64,000 nt of DNA. It comes from Craterostigma plantagineum. Its lineage: Eukaryota; Streptophyta; Magnoliopsida; Lamiales; Linderniaceae. The number at the start of each line of letters is the position of its first letter. Within the stretch, counting starts at the first letter, position 1. This document shows, in pieces, positions 48,005-59,907 of this stretch. The stretch is taken from positions 4,679,501-4,743,500 of the forward strand of contig JAPQWV010000051.1 in NCBI GenBank assembly GCA_027422505.1. The letters run 5' to 3'. Both the position numbers and the translations under genes were made by a program. Below the pieces are notes generated by a model that had not been told where the DNA came from, searched no databases, and was given only the letters and a program-made list of their open reading frames with translations.

Positions 48005-51000
48005 ATGGCGGATGAAAATAATATAGTCGTTGGTGATAATTTCGTGCGGCGCAAAACCATCTCGCCGTACGACATTACTGCAAACGACAATCCCGGAATT
48101 GTGATCACCCAAGTTCAATTCAGGGGTGAAAACTATGACGAGTGGTCTCGTTCGTTACGAACTGCTCTACGTGCCAGAAAAAAATATGGATTTGTTGATG
48201 GGACAATTCTCCGTCCTAGTGATGATTCACCGGATCTCGAAGACTGGTGGACGAACAACTCTCTTCTTGTGGCGTGGATCATGAACACCATCGAGCCGTC
48301 CCTTCGCTCGACGATCGCGCACATGGAAGTAGTTGCTGATCTTTGGCGAGACATCGAAGATCAATTTTTGTGGAGAACGGGCCTCGCATCCAGCAGTTGA
48401 AGGGAGAATTGATTCGTTGTACGCCGAAAGGGTTGAGTGTGACTGCATATTTTGGTAAGCTGAAAAAATTGTGGGAAGACTTGGCTAATTTTGATCGCTT
48501 CCTGATGTGCTCGTGTGGATTGTGTACTTGTAATCTTGGTGTGGCTATAGAAAAGAAAAATGAGGAGAAAATTCACCAATTTCTTCTTGGACTGGATGAT
48601 AATCTGTATGCTACTGTTCGTTCTAATGTGTTGGCACAAGATCCGCTCCCGTCTTTGCACAAAATATTTTCTATCATGCTTCAGGAAGAACGTATGCAGT
48701 CAGTTGCTCGTGGAAAAGAAGCAGTGACAGATGTCGTGAGCTTCGCTGCGAACGTGACTTCCAAATCTGATGGTGGTGCGCCCGGCGTTACAGGTTGCGG
48801 GACCGTCGGAATCAAGATGCGAAAAATGGGGGAATTGTACTTACTGTAACCGAGGAGGGCATGACTTTGATGGATGTTTTGATCGTATCGGATACCCTGA
48901 ATGGTGGGGAAATCGTCCTCGTGGTTCGGCGGGAAGAGGCGGACTGCGCGTGGGCGAAGCAACGCTGCCCGCGCGCATGCTGTGGTGGCTGGTCGGGACG
49001 GATCGGGGAAATTCGGTGCCGCTGTGATAGGTTTAACCGCAGATCAGTGGGAGACTCTTGTTGAGATGTTGAACACCCCAAAACAGCCCCTAATGAGGCC
49101 TTGACTGGTAAGCGGTTTTCTGTCCATTGGATGTATGATTGGGGGCGACGCGGCACATGACGTGCTCGCTTAAGTTTTTGATGGAAGTACGGAATATCGA
49201 TGCTTGTCTTGTGCGGCTTCCAAATGGGCAGCATATAAATGCTACTAAATCTAGGGTTGCGATTCTTAGCAGCAAAATTATTTTGGAAAGTGTTCTTTTC
49301 GTTCCAGGCTTATAATGTCATCTGATTAGCCTGTCTCAGTTGCTCAAGGACTCATGTTGCACTGCATATTTTTACTCACAATAATTGTGTTGTACAGGAC
49401 CTAAATTCGAGGACGTTGATTGGCGCGGGTGAACAGAGAGAGGGGCTTTATTTTTTTTCGAGATGTTGCAACGATCGCGGCAGTGAATAATGTTGGTTCC
49501 GAGTCCTTTGATTTGTGGCATCGTCGTATGGGACATCCCCTCTTCTCAAGTAGTTAAATTACTTCCTCATGTTGCATCTAATAAAAGTTGTGATTCGTTG
49601 AATAAAGCTTGTGATATATGTTTTCAGGGCCAAGCAGTCTAGAGATAGTTTTCCTATCAGTGAAACCAAAACTCTTTCGGTGTTTCAGTTGATTCATTGT
49701 GATTTATGGGGGCCATATCGCACCCCAACGTTTTCTGGCGCTCGGTATTTCTAACAATTGGGGATGATTTCTCGAGCCACTTGGGTTTTCTTATTGGTTG
49801 ATAAGAAAGAGGTATCTATTACTCTACAAAATTTCTTTGCCTTGATTAAGCGACAGTTTGGGAAACTAGTGAAGGCGGTTCGTAGTGACAATGGCACTTA
49901 GTTCACCTGTATGCGTCCTTATTTTCGTGAACAATGCATTATGCATGAGACACCGTGTGTAGATACTCCGCAACAAAATGGACGAGTTGAGCGCAATCAT
50001 AGGCATCTTCTTCACGTTGCTCGTGCTATGCGTTTCCAAGCCAATCTGCCTATTGACTTCTGGGGCGAGTGTGTGTTGACGACCTGCTATTTAATCAACC
50101 GTACTCCCATTCGTATCTTGCACGGTAAAACACCGCGTGAAATTCTGTACGGTAAACCACCGTCTTTTGTTCATCTCCGTGTATTCGGCTGCTTGTGCTA
50201 TGTGCATAATCAAGATCGTCATGGCGATAAATTTGACAGTCGTAGTAGAAAATCTGTGTTTGTTGGGTATCCTTTTGGACAAAAAGGTTGGCGTATGTAT
50301 GATCTTGAGAAGAAGAAATTTTTTGTGTCTCGTGACGTGGTACTTTTTTAGCATGAATTTCCTTTTCTTGCACTGACAACTGGCTCTACGACTCCTACTT
50401 TACATGATCCATCGCAAGTAGTGTTGGATGATGATAATGATATGTTTGGTGATGGTTGTGTCTCCGTTTCGGAATTAGTGTATCTCCTGGCGATGATGCC
50501 ATTGTTTTGCCGTCGGAGGACCGGGGGGTGATCCTTCTAATGATGTGGTTGTCGAGACTCTTGGTCGTGGTTGTCGGATCAAAGTTCCTTCGACTCGTCT
50601 TCAAGGGTATGTTATCAACCTAGTTCACCTGTCCCGTTACCCTCCTCAGGTACTTCTTACCCTATAAGCAATTATGTGAAGTGTGATTCTTTCTCGTCCT
50701 CGTATCGGCATTTTTGGCAGCGGTCACAACATGTGTTGAACCCCAAACCTTTGCCGAGGCTGTAAAAGATCCATTGTGGCGTCAAGCCATGCGACATAAA
50801 ATTCAAGCGTTGGAAGCTAACGGTACTTGGACTCTCGCTTCCTTACCTAGCGGCAAAAAGTCTATTGGTTGTAAGTGGGTTTTTAAAATTAAGTATTATT
50901 CTGACGGGTCCATTGAGCGCTACAAAGCTCGGTTGGTAATTTTGGGAAATAGGCAGGTTGAAGGTATTGATTATAAGGAAACGTTTGCTCCAGTTGCCAA

Positions 51001-52797
51001 GATGGTCACTGTTCGTACCTTCTTGGTAGTTGCTACGGCTCGACGTTGGGAGCTTCATCAAATGGATGTTCACTATGCTTTTCTGCATGGTGACTTGGAT
51101 GAAAAAGTTTACATGCAGTTGCCACATGGATTTTCTACACAGTATCCGGGTAAAGTATATCGTTTGCGGCGTTCATTGTATGGATTGAAACAAGCACCTC
51201 GGTGTTGGTTTGCTAAATTGACTAGCGCTTTGCAACGATATGGTTTTCATCAGTCCCATGTGGATTATTCTCTTTTTACCTTTCATCGTGGAAATGTGCA
51301 GCTTCATGTTTTAGTTTATGTGGATGACCTAATTGTATCTGGGAAAAACGGTCATGCAATACAGTTGTTCAAGGATTACTTGAGTCGTTTTCACATGAAG
51401 GATTTGGGGGCTCTCAAGTACTTCCTTGGTATTGAAGTTGCTCGTAATCCTTCTGGTCTATTTCTGTGTCAGCGGAAGTACACTTTGGACATCATTTCCG
51501 AAGCAGGATTATTAGGTTCAAAGCCTGCTGCTTTTCCTATAGAACAGAATCACCGACTTGCTTTGGCCACTGATGAGCCTTTGTCTCATCCGGATCGTTA
51601 TCGTCGTTTGGTTGGTCGTCTTATATATCTCACTGTTACGAGACCGAAATTATCTTACAGCGTCCACACTCTTGCCCCGTTTATGCAGAAACCGTTACAC
51701 TCTCATTGGAATGCCGCCCTCAGAGTGGTACGGTTTTTGAAGAATCATCCTGGACAAGGTCTTTTCTTTGGTGCCGACTATGACTTACAACTTAATGCGT
51801 GGTGTGACTCTGATTGGGCTAGTTGTCCATTGACTCGTCGATCTCTTACTGGTTGGTTTATTTCTTTGGATAATTCTCCTATTTCTTGGAAAACGAAGAA
51901 ACAACCAACTGTTTCTCGCTCGTCCGCCGAGGCTGAATATAGATCTATGGTCTATTGGTTGAAGTTGCTCGTAATCCTTCTGGTCTATTTCTGTGTCAGC
52001 GGAAGTACACTTTGGACATCATTTCCGAAGCAGGATTATTAGGTTCAAAGCCTGCTGCTTTTCCTATAGAACAGAATCACCGACTTGCTTTGGCCACTGA
52101 TGAGCCTTTGTCTCATCCCGATCGTTATCGTCGTTTGGTTGGTCGTCTTATATATCTCACTGTTACGAGACCGAAATTATCTTACAGCGTCCACACTCTT
52201 GCCCCGTTTATGCAGAAACCGTTACACTCTCATTTGAATGCCGCCCTCAGAGTGGTACGGTTTTTGAAGAATCATCCTGGACAAGGTCTTTTCTTTGGTG
52301 CCGACTATGACTTACAACTTAATGCGTGGTGTGACTCTGATTGGGCTAGTTGTCCATTGACTCGTCGATCTCTTACTGGTTGGTTTATTTCTTTGGATAA
52401 TTCTCCTATTTCTTGGAAAACGAAGAAACAACCAACTGTTTCTCGCTCGTCCGCCGAGGCTGAATATGGATCTATGGCTTCTACTATTTGTGAGTTGAAA
52501 TGGTGGAAGTCTTTGTTGTCATGCCTTGGTATTCCACATCCGCCTCCGATTCGTCTTCATTGTGGCAGTCAATCGGCTTTACATATAGCTGTGAATCCGG
52601 TGTTTCATGAGCGTACGAAACACATTGAGATCGATTGTCATTTTGTTCGAGACGAGATTCTCAAAGGACTTGTTTCTCCAACCTATATACCTACGCGGCT
52701 GCAACTGGCTGGCATATTTACTAAAGCATTAGGACAAGCTCAGTTCGAATTTTTACTTGGCAAGTTGGGTGTTCGAAATCTTCACTCTCCAACTTGA
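48005..52797 (+). pseudogene. Copia gag-pol of the nested element, frameshifted and duplicated
   Basis: Gag starts MADENNIVVGDNF and contains FRGENYDEWSRSLRTALRAR (retrotransposon gag of the DUF4219/gag_3 type) up to a frameshift near 48390. More breaks follow: the zinc-finger and protease region (48770-49400) is scrambled across frames. Integrase is readable at 49911-50351 (PQQNGRVERNHRH). Reverse transcriptase runs from 50714 (CKWVFKIKYYSDGS, VYVDDLIVSG). RNase H appears in a first copy cut off at 51958 and in a full second copy ending at 52797 (KHIEIDCHFVRDEI). A 527-bp duplication shifts the frame. Inactive. Confidence 0.9.
51432..52485 (+). repeat. 527-bp tandem duplication in copia RT/RNase H
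   Basis: Copy 1 is 51432-51958 and copy 2 is 51959-52485; both start TTGAAGTTGCTCGTAATCC. They differ at only a few bases by eye. As 527 is not a multiple of three, the duplication breaks the reading frame. Confidence 0.93.
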
Positions 52798-52804
52798 GGG
52801 GAGG

Positions 52805-53010
52805 TATTGGCGTAATTAGTGGTATGCTATATATGGTATACCAATTAGTGATTTATTATATAGTAAATATGGTAAATATCCTTTGATTTATAGTGAGCTG
52901 TAATTAGGGAATTGATTGGTACGTTTGTATTGTATATAACCATAGCAACTCATCAATACAGAGAACAACTTTTGTTCAAAGATATTGTCTGTTTCGTTCC
53001 TTGTTTTTCA
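52805..53010 (+). repeat. 3' LTR of the nested copia element
   Basis: Direct repeat of 47786-47991; followed by GTATT and the resumed ATTCGAAT-rich MITE sequence. Confidence 0.9.
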
Positions 53011-53840
53011 GTATTCGAAAATATTCGAATCGAATATTCAAATACTCGAATATGTATTATATTTGAGTATTATCTTTACATGTAATAAAAATATAAATGT
53101 AAATTTTAAATATATATTGATGTATTGGCACTCCCTTTGAGGTTGAAAAAACCATAGAAATTGCACATTTTCTTAAAAGTTTGTTCTCCATCAACACGGA
53201 CGGACCCAGAACTCAAAGCCTGGAGGGGCAGCCCTGTGAAGCCCAACTCCAATACTTAAGGGGCAACCCAGCCCATTTAAATTTGTAAAAAGGAAAGAAA
53301 ATAAACCTCATTAGAATCAAACACTCACCTATAGGAATAAGAACTTGCACAAGTTCCTTCAACCATTGAGGCAATGTGTTAGTTATGTTTATGATTATTA
53401 GTGGATTTATTACTACGTATTTTGGGGCTGGGACAAAAGACCCCCCAAGCCCCAACATAGTTCGTGGTTGTCCAACAATATTAATGTAAGTTTTAATTTA
53501 TTACATTTTATTTAATGAATGCAGTTATTCAAAGAAAATTATTTACACATAAATATTAATTTTATGTTGGAAGCATTCTTTGATTTATTTTTAAAAATCT
53601 TTTTTTATACCATAAATATTTCAATATTAAAATTTACAAAGCAAACTATTCAAATTGAATAATATTCGATTAATTTTCAAATCGAATAATGTGTTTTGAT
53701 ATTCGTATTCAGATATTTCTCGAATAAAAAAATATTCTTATTCTGATTCGTATTCTAAATTCGAATTCGAATCTTAAAATTCGAATCGAATCGCGAATCG
53801 AACCAAAAAAGTTCAATTTGTTTGCAACCCTATTTCCGAT

Positions 53841-54380
53841 GTGGTAATAAACATATATTATGTATATTATACACACACATTGCAACAAAAAGCTTCTATT
53901 GAGTAAATATAACTAGTACTATCCGCACACTCTATGCATGTGCTTAAAATATAATTGTTTTAATTTTAGATTTTAAAATTTATAATTTATGTTTAGTAGA
54001 TGAAATATAACTTATTATATAAAAGGAAATAATGATTAGGGTATAAGTATAATAACTATAAATTGAGGGGTTGAATGTGATAATTATTTAATTAATGAAT
54101 TTAGAAATAAAGAGGTTAAATTGTAAATATTTTACAGACCAAGTTAGCCGTTAATAGCAGCTCTCACCCTTAATATAATATCTATATATTATTTCAGATG
54201 AAGATGCATTTTGGGGGAACCTTGAACATTCAAATGGATCTTCTGTAGTGGGCTCGCTCCTAAAATCTCATTTTGAATTCCAAAATTTAGAAATTAAATT
54301 TCGTCAAATTTTTTAAAATTGGTTGATATCCATCAAATTCATAAATTAAGGTACCAACGATCAACGACCCGATATATGTT
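53841..54380. other. Gene-free AT-rich region
   Basis: Nothing recognised. Confidence 0.5.
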
Positions 54381-54388
54381 ATTTCGAA

Positions 54389-54928
54389 TAGGGGTGTTCA
54401 AAGTTTGGATAAAACCGAAAAAAAACAGGCCGAACCGAAATTTTCGGTTTTTTCAGTTCGGTTAATTCGGTTTCGGTTGGTTTCGATTTGGAATTTGAAA
54501 ATTTCGGTTTTCGATTAAGTTTCGGTTTTCAGGACCAAAAAAATGAAATAACCGAAAAACTGAAATATTTCGTAAAAATATTATTTATATTGTATTATAT
54601 GAGTTGGGCTTCAAACTAAAAGCTACAAACCCATTGTAGTTGATATTTAAGCCCAAACATAATTATATTTATTCATTAAAATTCTTTTTATTTTACTTAT
54701 TATGATTTATATTTAATTGCTTTTTTTTTCAAAATATAATATTTATCGTCCTTGTTATACCATTAAATATAAACTATTTTTCTTAATTAATTAAGCTTTT
54801 AACCGGAAATCGAACCAAATTATAAAAACCGAATTGTTCCGGATATCGGATTAGCATATGTAAAATCGAAAACCGATGAACCAAAATTTCTAAAAAAACC
54901 GAATCGAACCGGCAGAAGAACACCCTTA
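54389..54928. mobile_element. hAT-type MITE, TSD ATTTCGAA
   Basis: A 540-bp element with exact 8-bp duplications ATTTCGAA (54381-54388, 54929-54936). Ends are TAGGGGTGTTC and GAACACCCTTA. The subterminal parts are filled with AACCGAA/TTCGGTT words; the core is AT-rich. No coding capacity. Confidence 0.88.
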
Positions 54929-54936
54929 ATTTCGAA

Positions 54937-55525
54937 GGGAAAAAATATTCATACAACAAGTTTGGGGATGATTTTTTTCAGCCATTACTAAACGTCTTTT
55001 TGTTACGTTTGCAATTATATATTGCGTTTTTTCCATGATATAACTTTGTTCTTGGCATATATCTTCCTTACAAGCTAGGGCTAAGTCCGGATATTCTACT
55101 AAAGCAAATGCTTTATTCCGGCAGGCACGTGAATGATGTGGCTAATGTGCACGTCAACCTTAAAGTTGAGGATCTAACACTAAGTTATTATTTTCGTTCA
55201 CGAAATAAAAAACAATAGATCTATACAATTAATCAAATATTGTGACATATACAACTTACAAACTTTTATTACAAGGGCCATTAAATTACAGAAACAGATC
55301 TACTTACAACACTACATTTCTAACGAACTCACACCTGATCCTAGTGGTGACTACTAGAGAGCCAAGCCCAACCTCAAATCAAGTAGAACAATTATTTTAA
55401 TCTCCCATCACATACTAACTCAATACTCAAATTTAAACCACAAACTAATTGTGTGTCATCCATTTATTATGGTTTCACTTATTTACTATATGCATAATAT
55501 TGCAATTGCATCACTACAACTTCAT
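54937..55525. other. Gene-free region
   Basis: AT-rich. The last 150-200 bases may be the 3' UTR of the minus-strand LEA gene. Confidence 0.45.
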
Positions 55526-56694
55526 CTAATCTTTCATGTTGCGATTGATCTTATTCGCCTCTTCCTTGACTGTTTGAGCCGCCGCCTCGGCGGTGTTGAC
55601 CACCGTGTCTTTGATCTTCTTCGTGGCGTCTTTGACCGTTCCCCACGCATCCTGAGCCGTCTGCTTCACTTTTCCGGCAGCGTCTTGGCCCACATCCGAA
55701 GCTGCTCCAGCCATGTCCTTCGCCATCTCCGTAGCCTTTTTCGTTAAAAGAAAAAGAGTCAGATATTATAAAAAAATTGGGGTATGTTCCACATCGAATA
55801 ACTCAAGCTTATCAAATTCACTTAATATTTCAAGAGACAGTCTCCTCCTATCACCGTTTAGGAAGGACCAAACGATCTCTAATATTATTAGAAATTGAGG
55901 AATTCTTCCTAAAAACAATTGCAAAGCCTCTTATATATATACTGGCTCGAAGAGCTTGAATTATTCGATGTGGGACACAGCCCAATTTTTATAAGCTCAA
56001 CATGGCCCTTACGTGTGACATGACTGACCTAACACGTGGACATATGAATTGGTTGACGGTGAGCAGAATCGAACTTGCTCTGATACCATATTAGAAATCG
56101 ATGGGTCCTTCCTAAAACCAATTAGTAATAGGAGGAGAAACCCTCTTATATATACCGGTTCGAAGAGCTTGAATTAGTCAAATGTAGAACAAAGTCCAAA
56201 TCATGATCTCAACAAATATAGTGTGAGAGCTATCTTTCGCTCGCCGTCACCATATTCATATGGTTAACATGTTAAACCAGTCATGCCACATGCGAGACTG
56301 ACGTGTTGAGATTATAAAAACTGGGGGTTGTCCCGCATCGAATAAATCAAACTCATCAAGTTTAAGTTAATATATCAAGAAATAGTCTCCTAATATCATC
56401 AATTGGTTTTAAGAATGACCTTTCGATTTCTAATATGGTATCACAGCTATCTTGCGCTCACCGTCACCAGATCCTTATGTCCACGTGTTAGGCCAGTCAT
56501 CCCCGTGAAAAAGGGCGTGATGAGATTATAAGAATTGGGGCTTGCCCCACGTCGAGTAAATCATGCTCATCGCTTCACTTAATATATAAAGAGGCAGTTT
56601 ACTCCTATCACCAATTGGTTTTAGGAACGACCCCTTGATTTTTAATCATAAGATCGATTTAATTGATCATAGTTCGCCATATTCCATTTATATG

Positions 56695-56731
<37 letters not shown>

Positions 56732-57077
56732 CATTATCTGCTGCATTGCAAGCTTCGTTCTTAATTTGTTGACCGCCTTTCTTCGTTGCATCGAAACCCT
56801 TCAAAACGGCTTCACGGCCTTGCCTTGCCGCCTCGGCAGCTTCGTCCTTCGTTGCCCTAACGCAATAACGCTTACTGCTTGTCGCCTATAATCATTTTTT
56901 TTATTTTTGTTATTATTGTTATTATTATCATCATCGTAGTCATTTAAAATATATATGAATACACATATTCGAAAAAAAAATCTTGATTACCTGAAATTGT
57001 CTGCGTGAGATAGCACCAAGAGAAACCCTTGTGCCTTGAAGCCTTGAGAGGGTAGTGGTGAATGCCATGCCAGCCAT
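55526..57077 (-). CDS. LEA protein with organelle-targeting presequence
   Basis: Three minus-strand exons, 57077-56991, 56885-56733 and 55735-55526, joined in phase 0 by GT-AG introns; 149 aa. The first 29 residues (MAGMAFTTTLSRLQGTRVSL and on) lack acidic residues and are rich in Ser, Thr and Arg, fitting a mitochondrial or plastid presequence. The rest is Ala/Lys/Glu/Asp-rich with 11-mer-like amphipathic repeats (EAAEAARQGREAV, AGKVKQTAQDAWGTVKDATK), typical of group 3/4 LEA proteins that protect membranes and enzymes during drying. The second intron is about 1 kb and holds repeat fragments. The exact organelle cannot be decided here. Confidence 0.87.
55770..56690. repeat. LTR/TRIM-like repeat fragments in the LEA intron
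   Basis: Several related pieces carry CTCTTATATATA, CGGTTCGAAGAGCTTGAATT, GATGTGGGAC-like and TGACGGTGAGC-like phrases. One piece ends at GCTCTGATACCATATTAGAAAT, whose complement holds an initiator-Met primer site (TGGTATCAGAGC), so these are probably remnants of a small minus-strand LTR element. Element ends were not defined. Confidence 0.5.
56698..56730. repeat. (TA)n microsatellite at the exon 2 donor of the LEA gene
   Basis: About fifteen TA units lie directly next to the donor site of LEA intron 2. Confidence 0.8.
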
Positions 57078-57559
57078 TTTTCTCTTTTTTCCTTTTTCTT
57101 TTCGATCTATTTGTTCGGTAATTAGTCAAAGAGAATTTTTCAGATTATTTATAGTGTGACGAGCGAGTAAAATATAGTATGAGACGTGTTAGGATGGGAT
57201 TAAATAACGTATGGGTAAGTAATTAATAGGAGTAACGCTGAGTTGTAGCATTCATGAGGACGAGTAATTTTCTAATTTTCCGAGTATGTGTTTTTTGTTT
57301 TTCCCCTAATTGTTTCGTAGAAGTTTTTAAGTTAAAGCAATTTATATTTTGTGGGAATTTATATTTTTGCCATATCATAGCATTTATAATTTTCTAGCAT
57401 GTATGCTTGAGTTTGAGGAACACAAGTTAAATATGGCTTCAAATATTTTTCACCCGCTTGTTCGATTAAACGATGATATAAGGTTTTTGACTTCTATGGA
57501 AGATTTCGACTTAGAAAAGTAATTGAAATCACAAATTTTTCTGACATATAAACCCAAGA
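57078..57559. other. Upstream region of the LEA gene
   Basis: Gene-free. It would contain the LEA leader and proximal promoter on the minus strand. The proximal promoter is truncated at about 490 bases by the hAT-type element. Confidence 0.45.
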
Positions 57560-57916
57560 CGCCTACCTAGACATGCCCAAATTCAACCGTAACCGGCGGT
57601 TGAAACCGTAAACCGCCGGTTACGGTTACTAACCGAAACCGGTACCAACCGTAACCGGCAACCGTGAAGTGCCGGTTACGGGGCGGTTGGTCCATTCGGC
57701 TGTTGAAAACCGCCGGTTGGACGGTCAACCAGCGGTTTGAATATTTTAAAAAAAAATTCATAATTTGAATTTATCCGCCAATGGAAAAAATAAAAAAAAT
57801 AAAGATAATAAAAAAATAAATAGCCGTTGTAACCGCCGGTTCACCGGGCCAACCGGCGGTTGCAACGGCTCTTAAGCCAATTTTTATAAAAAAAACCCCA
57901 ACCCCAACCCACCCTT

Positions 57917-57918
<2 letters not shown>

Positions 57919-58010
<92 letters not shown>
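57919..58010. repeat. (CT)n microsatellite
   Basis: About forty-five CT units with one interruption, followed by looser CT-rich sequence to about 58070. Confidence 0.9.
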
Positions 58011-58011
<1 letters not shown>

Positions 58012-58520
58012 ACTCTAGCTCTCTCAATCTCTCTCTATCTCTGTCTACTCTCTCTCAATCTCTCTCACACCACCACACCAACCCACCACAATCACCCCAC
58101 ATCACCACCACACCACACCACCGACCGCCGGCCCCCACCACGCGCTTACCCACGCGCCCATCGCCCGTCGCCCACCGCCCACCCACCGCCCGCCTCCCCG
58201 CTGCCGCCACCACCCGGCCACCACGCGCCACCACAACCCGCCAGCGCCAGCCCACCCCCACCGCTCGCCGCCTCCACGCGCCGCGGTGGAGCATGCTTTA
58301 GTATGGACTGTTTGACTTTGAGCGAGAACCAATGTCTTCTCGACGCTTGGACTCGAGCGGAGTATCGCACCCAAGATGACCGAGCCAGCGACTCGCCCGA
58401 CGACCTTTTCATGACATCACCGGCACGGAGACTAGCGGCGGCAACGGCAGCGGCGACTGCGAGGATTATTAGAGGCATTCGGCCAGGGCCTGGACTCCAC
58501 ATCAACAAACAAGCCTGAAA

Positions 58521-58790
58521 AAAGATAAGTATCCAACTCTTATATGTTTTTTGCGTACAAATATTTATTATGTTTATATTGCTAACTAATGAATTGTTAT
58601 TTTCAGGTACTAATTGATTTGAACAAGCCTATTACGATGATGAAGCCTGAAAAAGATAAGTATTTAACTCTTATATGTTTTTTACGTACAAATATTTTTA
58701 TGTTTATATGGCTAACTAATGAATTGTTATTTTCAAGTACTAATTAATTTGAACAAGCCCATTACGACGACGAAGCCCAAAAAAAGATAA
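58521..58790 (+). repeat. 131-bp tandem duplication with exon/intron-like structure
   Basis: AGATAAGTAT starts at 58523 and 58654, with a third partial start near 58784. Each unit reads a short intron-like stretch (GTAT... TTATTTTCAG or TTTTCAAG) and then AATTGATTTGAACAAGCCYA. It may be a captured exon that was duplicated; no family recognised. Confidence 0.65.
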
Positions 58791-59683
58791 GTAAATATTT
58801 CTATAATTGATTCTTGTTCTTTTAAAATTAAACTTCTAATGTAACTCATGTTTATGCATTTTTTCATAGGGAAGAAGATTACGAAGAAGAGGGGCTTCGG
58901 TAAGTGCAAGCAAGTTAAAACGTGTGATCTCCGGATGCTTTGATGGATCATAATTGATAGTTGATACGTTAAAGCTCCAGAGATCATTTGCTGCTTTCTT
59001 GCATACACTTGCGGAAGCCCGAAAAATCGAAGAATCGTGGCTTCGCCCGTGATGGGCTTCATCAAGTTCAAGCGTCGGGCGCGTTAGGTAACTTTGCTTG
59101 GGAGTTCGGTGCTTGGACTTGTTGTAGCCTTTCTCGGACGAAGTCCCGGACGAAGACTGATTTAATTTACATTTATGTATTGCATTGTAAATTATTGGTT
59201 AATTAAAATTTTGTAATACAAGTTCTTTGTAAAATGTAAAATGTAGATTTTTTTGTAAGTGTCTGGCAAATTATATAGTAGATTTCGATACATAATTCGA
59301 TTCGACAAAATAATATATCAAACTTTATTCAAACACTAAGATATTAAAATAAATAAATAAATAAATAAACAAACCGACCGCCGGTTACGGTACCGGCGGT
59401 TGGTCTAGCCGTGAAGCGGGGGCGGCTAACCGGCAACCGCCCCCGGCCGGTTAGACGTGGACTAACCGCCAACCGCCGATTACCAACCGCCGGTTACGGT
59501 TAACCGGAGGTTGGGCATGTCTACGCCTACCTATGAAGAAAACTACTAGGGGGTGTTTTCTTTCCTTGTGATGTAATTTGTTGAACGAAGTGAAAAAATA
59601 GCATCGAAATTGAAGGCAATAATAGAATAAAATGTCGTCATATTTATTAAATAAATATTATAAGCATGCTACGTGATTATATT

Positions 59684-59830
59684 TCAATTGCCCCCATAAT
59701 AACACATACAATCTGGAAGAATACATTTTCCACCCTTCGGATATCCATTTTCAATGCAGTGAGCGTTACAGTCATCGTTCGTACCTATAGCATGGCCCTT
59801 GACTGAACAATATTTCTTCATCAGCAACAA
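59684..59830 (-). CDS. Defensin-like cysteine-rich peptide, final exon
   Basis: An acceptor-like ATTTCAG precedes a 48-residue minus-strand reading frame to TGA at 59686-59684. It has six Cys in the pattern C-x12-C-x3-C-x10-C-x4-C-x-C, with GKC before the fourth Cys and the phrases KYCSVKGHAIG and CIENGYPKGGKC. This is the cysteine-stabilised alpha-beta fold of plant defensin-like (DEFL) secreted peptides, used in defence or cell signalling. A signal-peptide exon should lie upstream (to the right). A possible donor GTATATG at 60442-60448 exists, but no hydrophobic ATG-started exon was found, so the gene may be partial. A Tourist-like MITE lies in the presumed intron. Confidence 0.72.
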   Translation of the reverse strand: MLLMKKYCSVKGHAIGTNDDCNAHCIENGYPKGGKCILPDCMCYYGGN

Positions 59831-59907
59831 CTGAAATTGATAAATTAATCGAACCAAAATAATTTAGTGTATATTATCAATCAAAATTTACCAAGACGAT
59901 ATATTAA

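Larger units (their letters stand above)
47786..53010 (+). mobile_element. Short-LTR copia element nested in the MITE
   Basis: Two 206-bp direct LTRs (47786-47991, 52805-53010), a primer site directly after the first, and a polypurine tract TTGAGGGGAGG directly before the second. Flanks are ATATT and GTATT, a 5-bp duplication with one mismatch. As in the GGACC element, the LTRs start TA and end CA. The LTRs differ at only a few positions, so the insertion is fairly young although the coding region is damaged. Confidence 0.9.
47669..53832. mobile_element. hAT-type MITE with a nested copia element
   Basis: Ends are TAGGGTTGCAA and its complement TTGCAACCCTA, the same termini as 60908-61612, so both belong to one family. 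The 8-bp flanks are TTTCCTGT (47661-47668) and TTTCCGAT (53833-53840), six of eight matching. Inside, words of the ATTCGAAT type repeat at both ends. About 5.2 kb of it is a later copia insertion. A further stretch at about 53110-53500 (CGGACCCAGAACTCAAAGCC and on) does not look like the family and may be another insertion. Confidence 0.75.
57568..59523. mobile_element. 2-kb non-autonomous hAT-type element, TSD CGCCTACC
   Basis: Exact 8-bp duplications CGCCTACC (57560-57567, 59524-59531) flank ends TAGACATGCCCAA and TTGGGCATGTCTA. Both subterminal regions are packed with AACCGCCGG/CCGGCGGTT words. The interior holds a long CT microsatellite, a GC-rich stretch and a duplicated exon-like block. 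No hAT transposase was recognised, so it depends on another element. Confidence 0.88.

Noticed and set aside
58055..58508. Overlapping minus-strand GC-rich ORFs
   Set aside because: Low-complexity Gly/Trp/Arg translation of repetitive CCACC-type DNA in a hAT-type element.
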